The notes below the pieces were generated by a model. The model did no database searches, was not told the origin of the DNA, and saw only the letters and a list, made by a program, of their open reading frames with translations. Of a stretch of 64,000 nt of DNA, positions 12,365-23,269 are shown piece after piece. The DNA is taken from positions 2,232,001 to 2,296,000 of the forward strand of contig OZ345373.1 in NCBI GenBank assembly GCA_977006965.1, read 5' to 3'. Source of the stretch: Phymatolithon calcareum (taxonomy: Eukaryota > Rhodophyta > Florideophyceae > Hapalidiales). Positions within the stretch are counted from its first letter, which is position 1, and each line of letters begins with the position of its first letter. The position numbers and the translations under genes were made by a program.

Positions 12365-13235
12365 CCATTATTATATTCTTGAAAATCCGTCATTACAAGA
12401 ATGTAAACTACTGCCTTAAAGCGTAAGTGCTGAACAGGTGTTTCAGCCAGTAGGCGCAAGTCCGCTGATTGATTGAACTGCATTTTCTCTATGCCCAACA
12501 CAGCCACATTTAGAAAGCCAGCGCAAAAACTATAGAGGTGATATTAACTCTTTTGTTCGGTTAAAACAACTTTCTCTTACGCAATGTTCAGCAACGCCTT
12601 TCCTTTGGCGCGTCCGTCCCTACCATGATTTCAGGTTGCAGACTTGCCCAAGAGTAGCGTGCCGCCCTGTCAGGGACGTTCTCAACTTGGCATGCGCTTG
12701 CGAGCCATTGCTGCACCCCTGGCAGATTCTTCTTGATGGACAGAAGCGTAATCCATATAAATTCAGGAAGAGAGAGGCAGTCTCTTGGATAGAGAAGGTA
12801 GTGGGTGGGAGGGAGAAGAGAGAGGCTTGACCGCCGTCGTCGTGGCGTTCTCTCGGAGCTTTTAAAGTGCGGCGGAGGGCGCCTGTCCGTTCACTGTATG
12901 TTCCTCGACTTCGGCGCCACTGTCGGCGGGGGCATTACTCCGACTTCCTCGGGGGAGAGCGTACGCGGTACTCTCCGCCGGTCTTACACCGCGACCGTTT
13001 ATACCGCTATGTGGTCAGTTCCGGTTTTCACATATGAAAAGCATGCTCTTCAATACACGAAGTCACTTTTGCAGTTGCGTTGCTGAATTGTACAAAACGA
13101 ACAAATTGAAAATTGGCCACTTGGTTGGCAGAGAGAGCGCCGATGAGCGTTTGATAACACTCTCCATCTTTTTGTGTTAGCTACTGTATTTCATTACCTG
13201 GTACTGAAAAGAAGACAGCAAAGCTTTACTGATTT
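12365..13235. other. Intergenic, no gene recognised
   Basis: Open frames around 12636-13086 (plus) translate to Gly/Arg/Ser-rich sequence without a recognisable motif. Nothing supports a functional call. Confidence 0.3.
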
Positions 13236-13315
13236 CGAGACACCAAGCAATGAGAATCACGCTATCATATGAACACGAGACACCAAGCAATGGGAATTAC
13301 GCTCTCAAATGCGCA
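13236..13315. repeat. Tandem duplication, 40 bp x 2
   Basis: Two adjacent 40-bp units beginning CGAGACACCAAGCAATG, differing at a few positions (13236-13275 and 13276-13315). No array beyond two units. Confidence 0.7.
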
Positions 13316-13429
13316 CAATCTACCTCCTCTCTCTCCTTGTGTTAGTGTTTCTGACAAAGGGACTTAAATGAAGACGAGGGCTAGATGGCTTGGAGCCATA
13401 AACTATCATCGTGTTGGGATATATGCTGA

Positions 13430-13546
13430 TTTATTTTAAAAGCTCCCAAAGTCTCAAATTGAGTAAAAGGGCAGCTTCTCGCTGTTTTCGATACTCACCT
13501 CTCTACTCTCCTTCTAATAACTCCTTAATCCGAATTTCTGTCCCTG
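13430..13546 (-). mobile_element. 5'-truncated LINE copy C, inverted
   Basis: Reverse complement of the LINE 3' end: terminus GATATATGC...TTATTTTAAAAGC, then the last ~20 codons of ORF2 matching 10050-10197. Homology stops after TTTCTGTCCCTGT, giving the 5' truncation point. It shares the ATATCC terminus with the other copies. Confidence 0.75.
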
Positions 13547-14224
13547 TCTATCACAAAATATTTGCTGTCGACCTTGATTCATCTCCCCGCCGCTATCGGT
13601 CCGTCTCCAGCAACCCTAGCTTTTCTCTATCAAAACTGTGATATACTGTATTATATAATTCTGTTCAAATAGCACAGTTGGGCTATCGTTCTGTCTACTG
13701 GAACTAGGACTCGGACTGGATTCGCTCCTACTTCTCGGTGGCGAGTTTATTTTGGATCGGATTAAGATCGGATCAGCAGTCTGCCAGTTTTTCCCAAACG
13801 GATCGGACTGAGTTTTACATTTTTCCGGACTGTAACTGGATCGGGCTTAATTGCGGACTGTAACTGGATAAGTTCGGGTCTCCAGGAGAAGAACTTTGGC
13901 TCTCGATTTGAAGCATGATTAAAGAATATGTCAAAATTTATGCCAACTATAGTTGCTACTCAGACACGTATAAGTATTCCCTATTCCTATATACACATAA
14001 GACTTGTTTTTGTAGACGCGAGAAAACACGCAGTTTCGAAAAGTACAAGTTGGTCGCCAATAGATGTTCCCACACAAAGTATAAAAATAACTCTTTCACT
14101 GGACCACTACGGACCGAAATGATAATAAGGCGGTCCACGCCCAGACTGTTGTAATTTTCTGTTCACGTCTTCAAAATATTGGAAAAAACTAACTTATTTT
14201 GTTCTTACCTCCGAACAAAATTTT

Positions 14225-14268
14225 AAGTTAGAAAAAACTTATTTTTAAAAATAAGTTTTTTCTAACTT
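14225..14268. repeat. Perfect 44-bp palindrome
   Basis: Left arm AAGTTAGAAAAAACTTATTT continuing TT is the exact reverse complement of the right arm, giving 22-bp arms with no loop. A weaker inverted repeat built on CTAACTTATTTTGTTC lies immediately to the left (14188-14230). Both are inside the inverted-repeat transposon. Confidence 0.85.
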
Positions 14269-14530
14269 TTCCCTTCCCCTGCTCAAATTCTTTAGAAAAT
14301 GTAATTTTTTTCTTCTCTCCGAGGAATAATGTGGCGATGAAGAACTTATAAAATCCCCATCACATCAAAATAAACAATCGAATTTAAGCTTCCAACTTAT
14401 TTTTCCCGCATCAGGTTTTATAAGTTGAGGGTTGACCGGGGTTGGGAAGATCATTTGGCCAATAAAACTCAGTTTGAATGAAAGTGATAGGAGCGGAGAA
14501 AATGCTCTATGCCAGGTGAACTATTAAATA

Positions 14531-14575
14531 TTTATCGGTCCAAGTTCACATTAAATGTGAACTTGGCCCGATAAA
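14531..14575. repeat. Imperfect hairpin, ~21-bp arms
   Basis: TTTATCGGTCCAAGTTCACA pairs with the following inverted copy with one mismatch around a 3-nt centre. It is inside the same transposon and could form a stable cruciform or RNA hairpin. Confidence 0.8.
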
Positions 14576-14770
14576 TGAAGAAATGTTTTCTTACGTCAGC
14601 TACGTGAACGCAGCTCGTGTTTTCTCGCGTCTACAAAAACAAAGACCGATTGCCCAACTGTGCTAATTTATTCAGAATTATATTATACAGTATATCACAG
14701 TTTTCATTGAGAAAAGCTAAGGTTGATGGAGACAGACCGATAGCGTCGGGGACGTGATAGAGTCCGAAGA

Positions 14771-15131
14771 CGATGATACTTTTTTTGCTCCAATTGGTGT
14801 CGAAATTTTGTTTTCGTCTCCGCGTTCATAGATCATCTTGCACCTTCCCTAAACGTCATCCTTTTCTTACTGCCAATCTGAGCAAAATACCGAACTTCTA
14901 AATTATCTACAGTACCACTTCGTTTGTACAGTAATTGGAAAGAGATATTTGATGACTTCTTTTGAAAGCCCAGAAATCCTCATTTTGGAGCAACATGCAG
15001 GGTTTGCGCCAATTCTATTGTTTGCGAATGCAGTCCCGGGTGAAATTTATCAATTTAATTGCTCAGTTTTGTTTGCAGCAATTCGCATTGCAATTTGAAG
15101 GCTTCCCACAATATAGACAACAATACTTTAT
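14771..15131. other. Intergenic; likely 3' flank of the hAT element
   Basis: No gene seen. It follows the transposase stop codon (15132-15134, minus strand), so part of it may be the 3' end of the hAT transposon; terminal inverted repeats were not identified. Confidence 0.3.
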
Positions 15132-15203
15132 TCAAGCAAGTTCACCTAGCTGCATGTAATCTTCATCTTCTTCGATAGCCCTCTCGATACGTTGGTTGAC
15201 AAC

Positions 15204-16272
15204 TGTAGCGCCAGGCTCCAAAGAACCCGACGCCACATGGGAGAGAAAAGCCCAAGAGAGGAGAGAGACGAAAAGAGCGGGAGAGACAAGACAAAAAGAG
15301 GAGGAAAGAAAGACAAGCAACCAAACCCCCCAGACCAGCGGACAAAATAGGCGTCCACCATCGTAGTACTCCATGGCTTTGCGAGAACGCAAGCGGTCGT
15401 GAACGTAGAACACGAGCGCAAGGCAACGCCGAACAGGGCTTCAGAAGCTTGACGAGGTAGATGAGGGTGAATAGAGATAGACGCGACTTGAACCAGGGCG
15501 AAGTCGGTAATGCAGGTCACGGAGGACACTCCACAGCTTTGCGGGAACACAAGCGGTCGCATGGATGAGATACGAGGGCGAGGCTGCGCCGAACAGGGCC
15601 TCGGAAGCTCGACGTGAGGAGCACTTAGGTCCAGATGATAAGCGCAACTTGCAACACAAAACGGGCAAGATTTACATACGGTAACTCCAGCGATCGTGTG
15701 GACGAGCACGAGCGCGGGCCGTCGAGGAAACGAAGAAGAATAAGCGTGGAGACTAGTCGAACGGACGTACACTGCGCCGCTTACGACATGACGAAAGGCA
15801 AAAGAGAAAGGAAGGAGAAAACGACGCCATCTTTAGGCGGCGACCATGGCTTGCCGTCGATCTTCGCACGGACGCACGAAAAAGGGGAAGGGAAACTTGA
15901 ACGCGGTTGTCGACGCACCGGCTTGCGCGTTGAAACGGTTGCGGTCAGGAAAGGGTGGGAAGAGCTCCGACTCCGCGTGGTCGAAGGGACTTTCAGGCGA
16001 ACATTGCGCGTGCTTGATCCAAGCAATCGAGCCGAAATCCAGAACTCCCCCACCTTCCTTTACTCAGAGGAAGGAACTAAATAGCTTATATACTACAACC
16101 TACGCAAAAGACAGCGATGCAGCGCATAAACACACGAGAAACACGTGCAAGTATGGCCCAACAGATCACCTACCACGAACATCATGACTATCGCGATCCA
16201 ATTTGCGCGGCGTACAGTCGCGAGAGGAAAAAGAGACCGCCTTGGGACACCGACATAACAGCGGGCGCTACA
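15204..16272 (-). repeat. Solo LTR inserted in the hAT transposase gene
   Basis: Second copy of the LTR at 2674-3428, same orientation and same ends (TGTAGCGC ... GCGCTACA), 1069 bp. It is flanked by a perfect 5-bp target duplication ACAAC (15199-15203 and 16273-16277). No internal retrotransposon sequence adjoins it, so it is a solo LTR left by recombination between two LTRs. Removing it and one ACAAC joins the hAT reading frame exactly. Confidence 0.88.
15362..15620. repeat. Internal tandem duplication within the solo LTR
   Basis: Blocks starting CTCCATGGCTTTGCGAGAACG (about 15370) and CTCCACAGCTTTGCGGGAACA (about 15530) are diverged copies with a period near 160 bp, each containing CGCCGAACAGGGC. 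This accounts for about half of the extra length of this LTR compared with the copy at 2674-3428. Confidence 0.65.
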
Positions 16273-17942
16273 ACAACCATAGACATAGCCTGCTTCACGA
16301 TTTGCTCATCCCAGTAGGAGCGGTTGACTTTTAGGAAAAGCATCGCGTCAAAGAGAATAGGGGATATTCTCTTCTTATGGGCCAGTAGAATATACTTCGC
16401 CATAGACCAAAGTCGCTCCACCTCAGAAACGGACCCCAGTATAAATTGGGTGTTAATGTCTTCCTTAGATCCCGCGCTTCCTCTGTTCTTCTTCCGTTTC
16501 TTTAGACTGTCGGCCACACTCATCGGTGCACATCACTCTCAGCATCTTGTTCCGTTTGTCATTGTAATAGCCCCTTGCACCTCTCTTTCGCAACGTCTGA
16601 CATGCTGCTCGTCTCCCCACGTTGGATTTTCATCACTCCTAACTCAAATGAAGCATATTGCACGATTTGAGAAGTCGGAGAGATAGAGTAATCACCCAAC
16701 TGGCATTGAAACAATGCTGATTCCAGAATGGATTGGGTAGAATCAATTCCATCAAGTTACTCATCCAAAGCCATACGTGCATCCGACAATGTTACACCCC
16801 TCTTTTGCAGCTCCATGGTCACCGTGCTGATCTCACCCAGCTGGTCAGCAAACTTAGAAACTCTATTCTTGAACGCCCTCCTTCGATCGATTACTAGGTC
16901 AGCATCTTCTGCATCAGCTGTTGCAGTTAACGCACTTCTGATACGATTGAACCGTTGAAGCATGAGATACGGTGTAGACCATCGGGTTGTATTGTTCATA
17001 GCTGGACTGAGATCACATAAATTGCGGAGAATCGCCCGGTTTTCTAGTCTCATCCGGCAGTTTCTCATCACATTATGCACAGACTCGATTGTGGTCGACA
17101 ATGTTCTGTCCTTCTCAATCATACGACGTACTTCCAAGTGTAACTTGTGGCTAGCACAGCCCGCGTTCGGAATCTCCATCAGTTTGGCAATGAGTTTATT
17201 AACGCTGCAATTGTCGGCTATCAGGCAAGTAGTCCATTCATGCATGTCGATTATGTAGACATCGTGCATAATGTCTTCAAAGAATCGAACACACGCTTCG
17301 GCAGTGAACTCAGTAGCCTCTGACGTAGCCTTACTACCAGAATAATTAGTTGCTTCCGATGCTTCACCCATAGGCTTACGGCGATGAGCGGTGCAACTGG
17401 AACCTCATCTTCGACCAAATTGCCATTCACTAGAACCTTGACTTTGCGGCAGTACGACGCAAACAAACCGACGTAGAGGACCCCATTATGAGTCCATGCG
17501 TCATGCATTAGAGCTCCACGCGTCTGCTTCATCTCATCTGATATTTTGCGCTCAACCAGCTCACAATCGAGAAAAGCACCTTCTTGAAAGTATCATGGCA
17601 GAACGCAGCGTCATGCTTGGATAATCCACGAACTTCGCGGTCCTCTACAAATCCAATTGGTAGAGACTTGAAAATGATGAACCAAGGATAGCTATTCGTC
17701 GCCTTTTCACGTTCCGTTAGCTTCATCACCATTGACGATTGAACTTTGAACGACGACCTGGAGCTCAACTTCTCGGCAAGAACGGCTCGGTATATCTGTA
17801 GCAAATGTTCTTCGCTTCCACCTCTAATGAAACACTTGAGATGATTGTACGGGCTGGAGAATCGAGTACCCTTTTCGAAGAAAAACTCATTTCCTCCAGT
17901 ACACTGATCACCTTTTGAGAAGAGATAGACGCAAGATTGCAC

Positions 17943-18430
17943 ATTCCGTCGAGTTCGGCCTACTTGAAGCGAGTTTATATCACGGGTTTGTTATCGAATG
18001 AGCTTTATAAGCAGCTGCACAACTTGTTTCGGCTTTGGCCTCGGTAAAGGTAGTGTCATCGCTAGTAGGGCGGAATCTGCTGGAACGTTGAACGAGGTCT
18101 GATAGGTGGATTGGACTCGACTGTGAACCGGAATGCGTGAGAATTTCGGAGAAGTCTGATAGGTTTCAAATCAAGAGATCTAATGCTATCCCTTTTATAC
18201 TTGAGATTGAACCATCGTGACTGCTGGACTCTAATCGTAGCTAAAGGCATTCAAGCCGTTGTTCTGTATCTGGCTGGTAAATTGATCGATACAGCTGAGT
18301 AGATGATAGCAGATGAATAGGCCCATTGTTGAAACCGTTTGGAGTCCAACGGCTCAATCTCGTCTTTATTTAACGTAGCAAGAAGTAGCCATGGCCCAAG
18401 TGTCATAGATGTTTTGATGGCATACAGAAC
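17943..18430. other. Intergenic, probable hAT-1 5' flank
   Basis: No gene recognised. It lies upstream of the hAT-1 start on the minus strand and may contain its promoter and terminal repeat, neither of which could be identified. Confidence 0.3.
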
Positions 18431-18650
18431 GTACTCTGGGTATTACTAGAACAAAGACCACGTACTGAACGTAAGGTGAGTACGTTGATTCTTGCATCCG
18501 ATTAATGTGCTCTGTCTAATGTTCATCTACGTACTCTGGGTATTATTAGAACAAAGACCACGTATTGAACATGAGGTGAGTACGTTGATTCCCTCAACAT
18601 TCTGTTTTACTCGCTCCCCCATAACATTCCCCTGGTACAATGTTCATCTA
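18431..18650. repeat. 100-bp direct tandem repeat, two full units and a partial
   Basis: GTACTCTGGGTATTA...TGAGTACGTTGATTC occurs at 18431-18491 and 18531-18591, exactly 100 bp apart. A third, partial unit (TGTTCATCTAC followed by divergent sequence) starts near 18639. Confidence 0.7.
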
Positions 18651-18879
18651 CTACTATCCTCAGTATTAGGTGCGACAAATTCGAATTGCAATACAGTTCG
18701 AAGAACAAACTTGGGTGGAATTAGGAAAAATTGCAATTAAATTGATAGCAATGGTATTGGCGCAACCCCCGGTTGCCAACATGCCCGCGGAATGAAACTC
18801 TTAACCATATATCAAGTGATTTAAAGGGTTGCGATCAACGACAATTGTGCTTACGTCTTGAAATTGGCACGCGTCCAGA

Positions 18880-19292
18880 TTAATCCCCAAATATCTCCAA
18901 TTTCGACTGGATAGTAAACCAGTTCAATTCATCTGCAGCGTGTTCTCTACCACTGATATCCTGGGCATTGGAAAGGATCTTGCTTAACGTGTCTTCCAGA
19001 GTGGGCAGGTACTCTGGAACCATGTCTCCGAATCTGTATTTTAGCTGTGTCGTATTTTTCGGGGGAAAGTGCCTACGTGCCCACAGGGTGGCAACTTTCC
19101 CCTGGTGTCCATTTGAGAGCTTGTAGACTGTGATATAACCTTAGTAGTTGAAAGATTTCTGGAATTTCTGCCGGAAGTCGAAAGGGATCTTCCGTTTCTA
19201 CCACCTCTCGAGTTGGAATCCCACATCTTAGCCTTCTTGATGGGATGCGTTCTTCCTCGTAGAAGCCTCCTCGCGGAAGCCACTAGTTTCAT
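18880..19292 (-). other. Unidentified coding-like segment
   Basis: Two overlapping minus-strand frames look protein-like. One (19292-19041) is basic and Ser/Arg-rich. The other runs without stops to a TAA at 18880-18882 and includes KYRFGDMVPEYLPTLEDTL and ADELNWFTIQSKLEIF. I do not recognise a family. It could be a decayed transposon gene. Confidence 0.3.
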
Positions 19293-19499
19293 GTCTAACG
19301 TATCATAGACGATAGTTTAAATTGGAAAAATTTCATACTTCCTGCCCTGGTAGGTATGCATCTCACTGTTTTGATGTGACTGGCCGGTTGCCTGTCCAAC
19401 AAGCCCTCAATTTCGCCCTCGCCTGCATACATGCATGTTTGGAGTGAGATTTTTCTGCCAGAGCCTATCAAAAGACTCAACACTTGATCATCCTTGATC

Positions 19500-19790
19500 A
19501 ATCATAGATTGTGGGCTCGCTCGCACTCGCACTACCATAACTTTAGTTTTATTAAATTTAATTTAAAATTATTTTAGTATTATTTTAGCCAGGCCTAGAG
19601 GTACTTCTCAGACTGAGTGGCTGCAAAAACTTCTATGCTGCTTACGACAACAACGATTGTGTCAAATTGCCCGTGTGTATAGTCCCAAGTATTGCAGTTT
19701 ATTGTAAATGTGGCTCGCTACGCAACGGGAGGTTAAAAGGCACTTTGATGCCGGCTGTTCTTGCTTTGTTCTCCGTCCTATAACTTAATG
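19500..19790. repeat. Alpha-repeat tail segment, diverged copy
   Basis: Shares with 25340-25660 and 30370-30540 the block GGGCTCGCTCGC...ACCATAACTTTAGTTTTA, an AT-rich stretch, then CAGTTTATTGTAAAT and CTACGCAACGGGAGG. Non-coding dispersed repeat of unknown type. Confidence 0.6.
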
Positions 19791-21573
19791 AGTATGGTTG
19801 AGGATGATGTTAATCGCCATTGCGTCTCTCCTTTCTTCTTCTCCTATCGATGTAGGCTTGAGCATCACTTGCTGCATAGTTATCGTGCACCATTTCCCAT
19901 GTCGCCCAAGTTTGTCTTCCAGAAGTGACGGATTCCGTGGAATTCTTCACATGAACGATTGGGCACATACGTTTCTATGATAGCTTCATTTTAGGGTAAG
20001 GACCCAGTGCGTCATTGTCGACGCCGAGGAGTGGATTCTTCTTGAATATATTTCGTCATCCATGCACTCTCAAATTTATCACACGGGAGCCTGCAATTCA
20101 TACGAATCCGTCAATTCGAATAACTGCAGTGCAAACCGCAAGATTACTTCTTCTTCTTGTCACTTTTCATTCCGGCGCCTGTGCTGGTGCTGCTTGCGTT
20201 AGTTTTTGCATCAAAGTGTACTATTGACACCATCCGAACTGACCACGCTAACTGACCACAAAGCTTACTTTTACGCGGGCAGTATTCTGGATGTCACGGA
20301 AAAGACACAACGCTGAAGAATAAACTCGCTATCTTGGTGCATGTCTCTCTGCAGGATGCAACTCTCAGGATTCCAAGCCTGGAAAATTGTGTATCACAGC
20401 AGCCAGGAGCGGTGATTTCTTAATTTGTGTGACATTCTGCTGGACCTGAGCGAGAAGCAGATGTGGACTTGTTAGTGCACCTAACCATTTTCTTTTCTGT
20501 CGTGCGAACCCGTCATCATTCGAAACAGGGAGACAACGAGCACCGCTTTGTTGTACTGTACATACCCTGTGTAGTACGTTGTGTCCCAGCTTTCATCTCC
20601 GATATCCACCACCTTAGTGGCATATGCGCCTGAGAAAACATTGGCCCTGAAGCCTGTACTGTTCTTTTTTAATTCAAGTTTATTTAAAAGCCCCATAGAC
20701 TTCCGAAGATATGGGCGAGGCTTCCTCTGATGCTAGCTACCTTTCTGCAGCTCACGAAATGTCCACCAGAATGGCGGACGGGAAAACTCAGGATTCAAAG
20801 TAATTCTACCTCAGTCCTCTACGGGATTGTTGGTGCTTGGGCTCGCAAGCAATTTGACTTGCCTTCTGCGATAGATGCGCGATAGAGAGGCCGCAAATAA
20901 ACATAGATCTCAATTTCGTACAAGCCCCAATGTTCTCCCCCAAAGTTTACTTTTGGAGGTAAAAGTAAACTGCATTTGCCATTGGAAAGCTCGAGCCAGT
21001 GGAAGATTTAGATTGTAAGGGTAAACAAAACCGTGAAAAGAGCTGATGATCATACCTTGTAAAAAATAATTCATATTTAAATGTATTCGAATATGTATTT
21101 ATATTTATTTATTGAACTGCAATCTGTTGGATAAATAATTCATTCATAGCCTCGATAGAATAAATAATTTATTTTTGCAGGAGGCAGAATACTTTTAGAA
21201 TTACTCTCCGTGTATGATTCTGAAGGTGCTCTTACTTGTCTTTTCTATTACTACTAATGTTGTTCCCAAATAGAACATGTTTTCTTGCCTGCGAAACTTT
21301 GCAACAATGCAGTCACTTGATTGATATCAATAGCACGTGTCTCGCTTGTAGACTACAACGTACTATGATTTGAACGTTGATGAGAACATTAGAACTATCT
21401 TTCCGACAATTAGCTGTTATCAGGATTGCTGCAATATCTAAACACTAGTACTTAAATTGCGACCCGGGCAAGTCAAATCACTCACATCCAAGCCAACCTC
21501 CATCACTTCATCAACTTCTATCAATTGCACATCTTTGTGAGCGTCCTTCAATTTTATTTGGACTACTGGAATC
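19791..21573. other. Intergenic, no gene; one perfect hairpin
   Basis: No coding region is supported. At 20945-20970 there is a perfect hairpin, GTTTACTTTT-GGAGGT-AAAAGTAAAC, with 10-bp arms. The 21050-21180 stretch is AT-rich (repeated ATAAATAATT). Part of the right end may be the 5' flank of the hAT-2 transposase. Confidence 0.4.
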
Positions 21574-22190
21574 ATGCCACACAAGTCAACTCTTGGGAAA
21601 CGAGTCAGGGAAAGCTTTATTAGCCAGGACAACGACGACGACGATTTCGTTTGGAGATGCCTCTGTGGCACTACCAGGAAGCAGAAGGGCAGTGGATATG
21701 CCAATCTGTTATCGCACGTGCGAGCTAAGCATCTAGAGGAATTGAAAGATCTTCAGGAAACCGACTCTTCGCTCGTGTCATCGACATGCACACCATCGAT
21801 TAATTCAAGTGACAAGGCGGCTTATTTCTACAAACCTAAAGTGGTTGCGGCTCATGGTTGGGCGCATTTTGTTGTGTCGACTCTGCTGCTGTTTTCCGTT
21901 GTCGAGCAAGAGGTGTTTCGAAAGCATATCAAATACCCCAACCTTTCTACGAAGTCCGTTGTTAAGTACAAGGGCCACCGCACCATGCGAGTGGAACAAA
22001 AAATAAGCCAAGACCTGCCCGAAAAATTCGCACTTGCCTTCGACGGATGGAGTGAGGGAGACACGCATTATGTTGCCATCTTCGCAGTTGCACCAGCAGA
22101 CAACAAATTTTGGTTACACTTCGTATTTACTGGTGTTCTCACCTTTCGAAGATGAAGTCAGTCAGGATGCGGACCATCACAAAGCGTGAG
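21574..22190 (+). pseudogene. hAT transposase N-terminal fragment (hAT-2)
   Basis: Begins at ATG 21574. It has a BED-type zinc finger (CLCG...HVRAKH, about 21661-21730), then a long linker, then the conserved FALAFDGWSEGDTHYVAIFA block (about 22024-22090) holding the first catalytic Asp. The frame breaks near 22140: the expected continuation (SPFEDEVSQDADHHKA) is in another frame and meets a stop. The rest of the transposase is missing. It is distinct in sequence from hAT-1. Confidence 0.75.
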
Positions 22191-23269
22191 ATGCAGCTTT
22201 TTCTACATATGAATGCAGACCTGTGGTGCATCCAGGACGTAAGTTCGATAATGAATGAGAATATATTCCAATAATTCATATTTACTTTTGACCCTCTCCA
22301 TGAATAAACCTTGTAGATGTCACGCAAAATGTTCTAACCGAGATTCCCTCAGCAGCACTGCCGCGGAAAAGTACGGAATAAATTCGGAGTGTGGCATAAG
22401 AATCCTGTAGGGATTGCCAAACTGTTGAACAATGGAAGTTCACCAAATCGAATGCTAACTCTTTCGTTTGAAAAATGTCGCACGTTAGGATGACCACGAA
22501 AACATGGCACAGACCCTAATATGCACCTCAGTGGGAAACATGTGTCCTCCAGTTGTACTATGATGGACATTCTGACCATTGGTGTGCAGTGAAGCACAAG
22601 GGTGGGTGTCTAGCGATGGTCGATCTCAACAGTGGAGCGCAACACAGTGGCCGAGCACAGCATGGGAGCTGCACGACGTGGTGTTTTGTTGAGAACAAGT
22701 ACAGGCAATGATATTATGTTTGTGTTCGGCCGCAATAAACAAAAGCTCTTGAAGTAGGTTAAGTTTGACGAAGATTTGAGGTTGACAGGGAAACAGAATG
22801 CAAGAAGGAGAAGAGAAAACATGATAATAAGGACGGACTGACAGAAGGAGCAGAAAACTTCAAAGTTTTGACACCGGAAACAATGCGCCAGTGGTTGAAA
22901 AGAATTCATTCTTTCATCGCCTTTACAGAAAAACGTACGGTATTAGAATCACAAACATGTAGGATATGGCTCCGGAGATTATCACGATGGAATCGGACGA
23001 CCGTAGAGGAAGAGGTCGGCTTGGAACACCATAATGATGATATCTTAGAAGTGTTAATAAGGGCTTTCAAAATAAAAAAGTAAACACTTGCAAAAAAAAC
23101 CATCATGATGAATATCAGCGGAGTAGCAAGATGTTGCGAAGACGACTGCAATGACCCCCAAATTCCTACACAACATAAGAAAATTAATCCATGTGAGTGT
23201 GCCATCGACAGCACCCTTAATCCTAGCCCTTCCTGTGCCGTTTGAAGTCTCAAGCAAAGTGTTTTTCCC
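22191..23269. other. Intergenic, no gene recognised
   Basis: A plus-strand open frame at 22868-23083 has no recognisable domain. The part from about 23140 resembles 25700-25770 and belongs to the Sel1-gene repeat unit. Confidence 0.3.

Larger units (their letters stand above)
13565..14770. mobile_element. Non-autonomous DNA transposon with ~110-bp terminal inverted repeats
   Basis: Sequence at about 13565-13690 recurs inverted at about 14645-14770 with high identity over ~110 bp; shared blocks include CGCTATCGGTC, AACTGTGATATACTGTAT and AGCACAGTTGGGC. A second inner inverted pair (about 14005-14030 versus 14612-14642, TTGTTTTTGTAGACGCGAG) suggests nested insertions or a long arm with spacer. 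No transposase is encoded inside. Long arms on a short element resemble Mutator-like or foldback elements, but the target duplication could not be defined, so the superfamily is open. Confidence 0.65.
15132..17942 (-). pseudogene. hAT-superfamily transposase pseudogene (hAT-1)
   Basis: Cut-and-paste DNA transposase, readable nearly end to end in several frames. 17942-17529: BED-finger-like N-terminal part (SSPYNHLKCFI). 17532-17251: LMHDAWTHNGVLYVGLFASY, the region with the first catalytic Asp. 17371-16757: DNCSVNKLIAKL and the CXXH motif GCASHKLHL. 16523-16273: C-terminal dimerisation block GSVSEVERLWSMAKYILLAH...VNRSYWDEQ with the conserved acidic residue. Several frameshifts and stops (for example between 16757 and 16523) disable it. 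The last ~25 codons lie beyond an inserted solo LTR at 15203-15132, where the frame continues to a clean stop. Confidence 0.85.
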
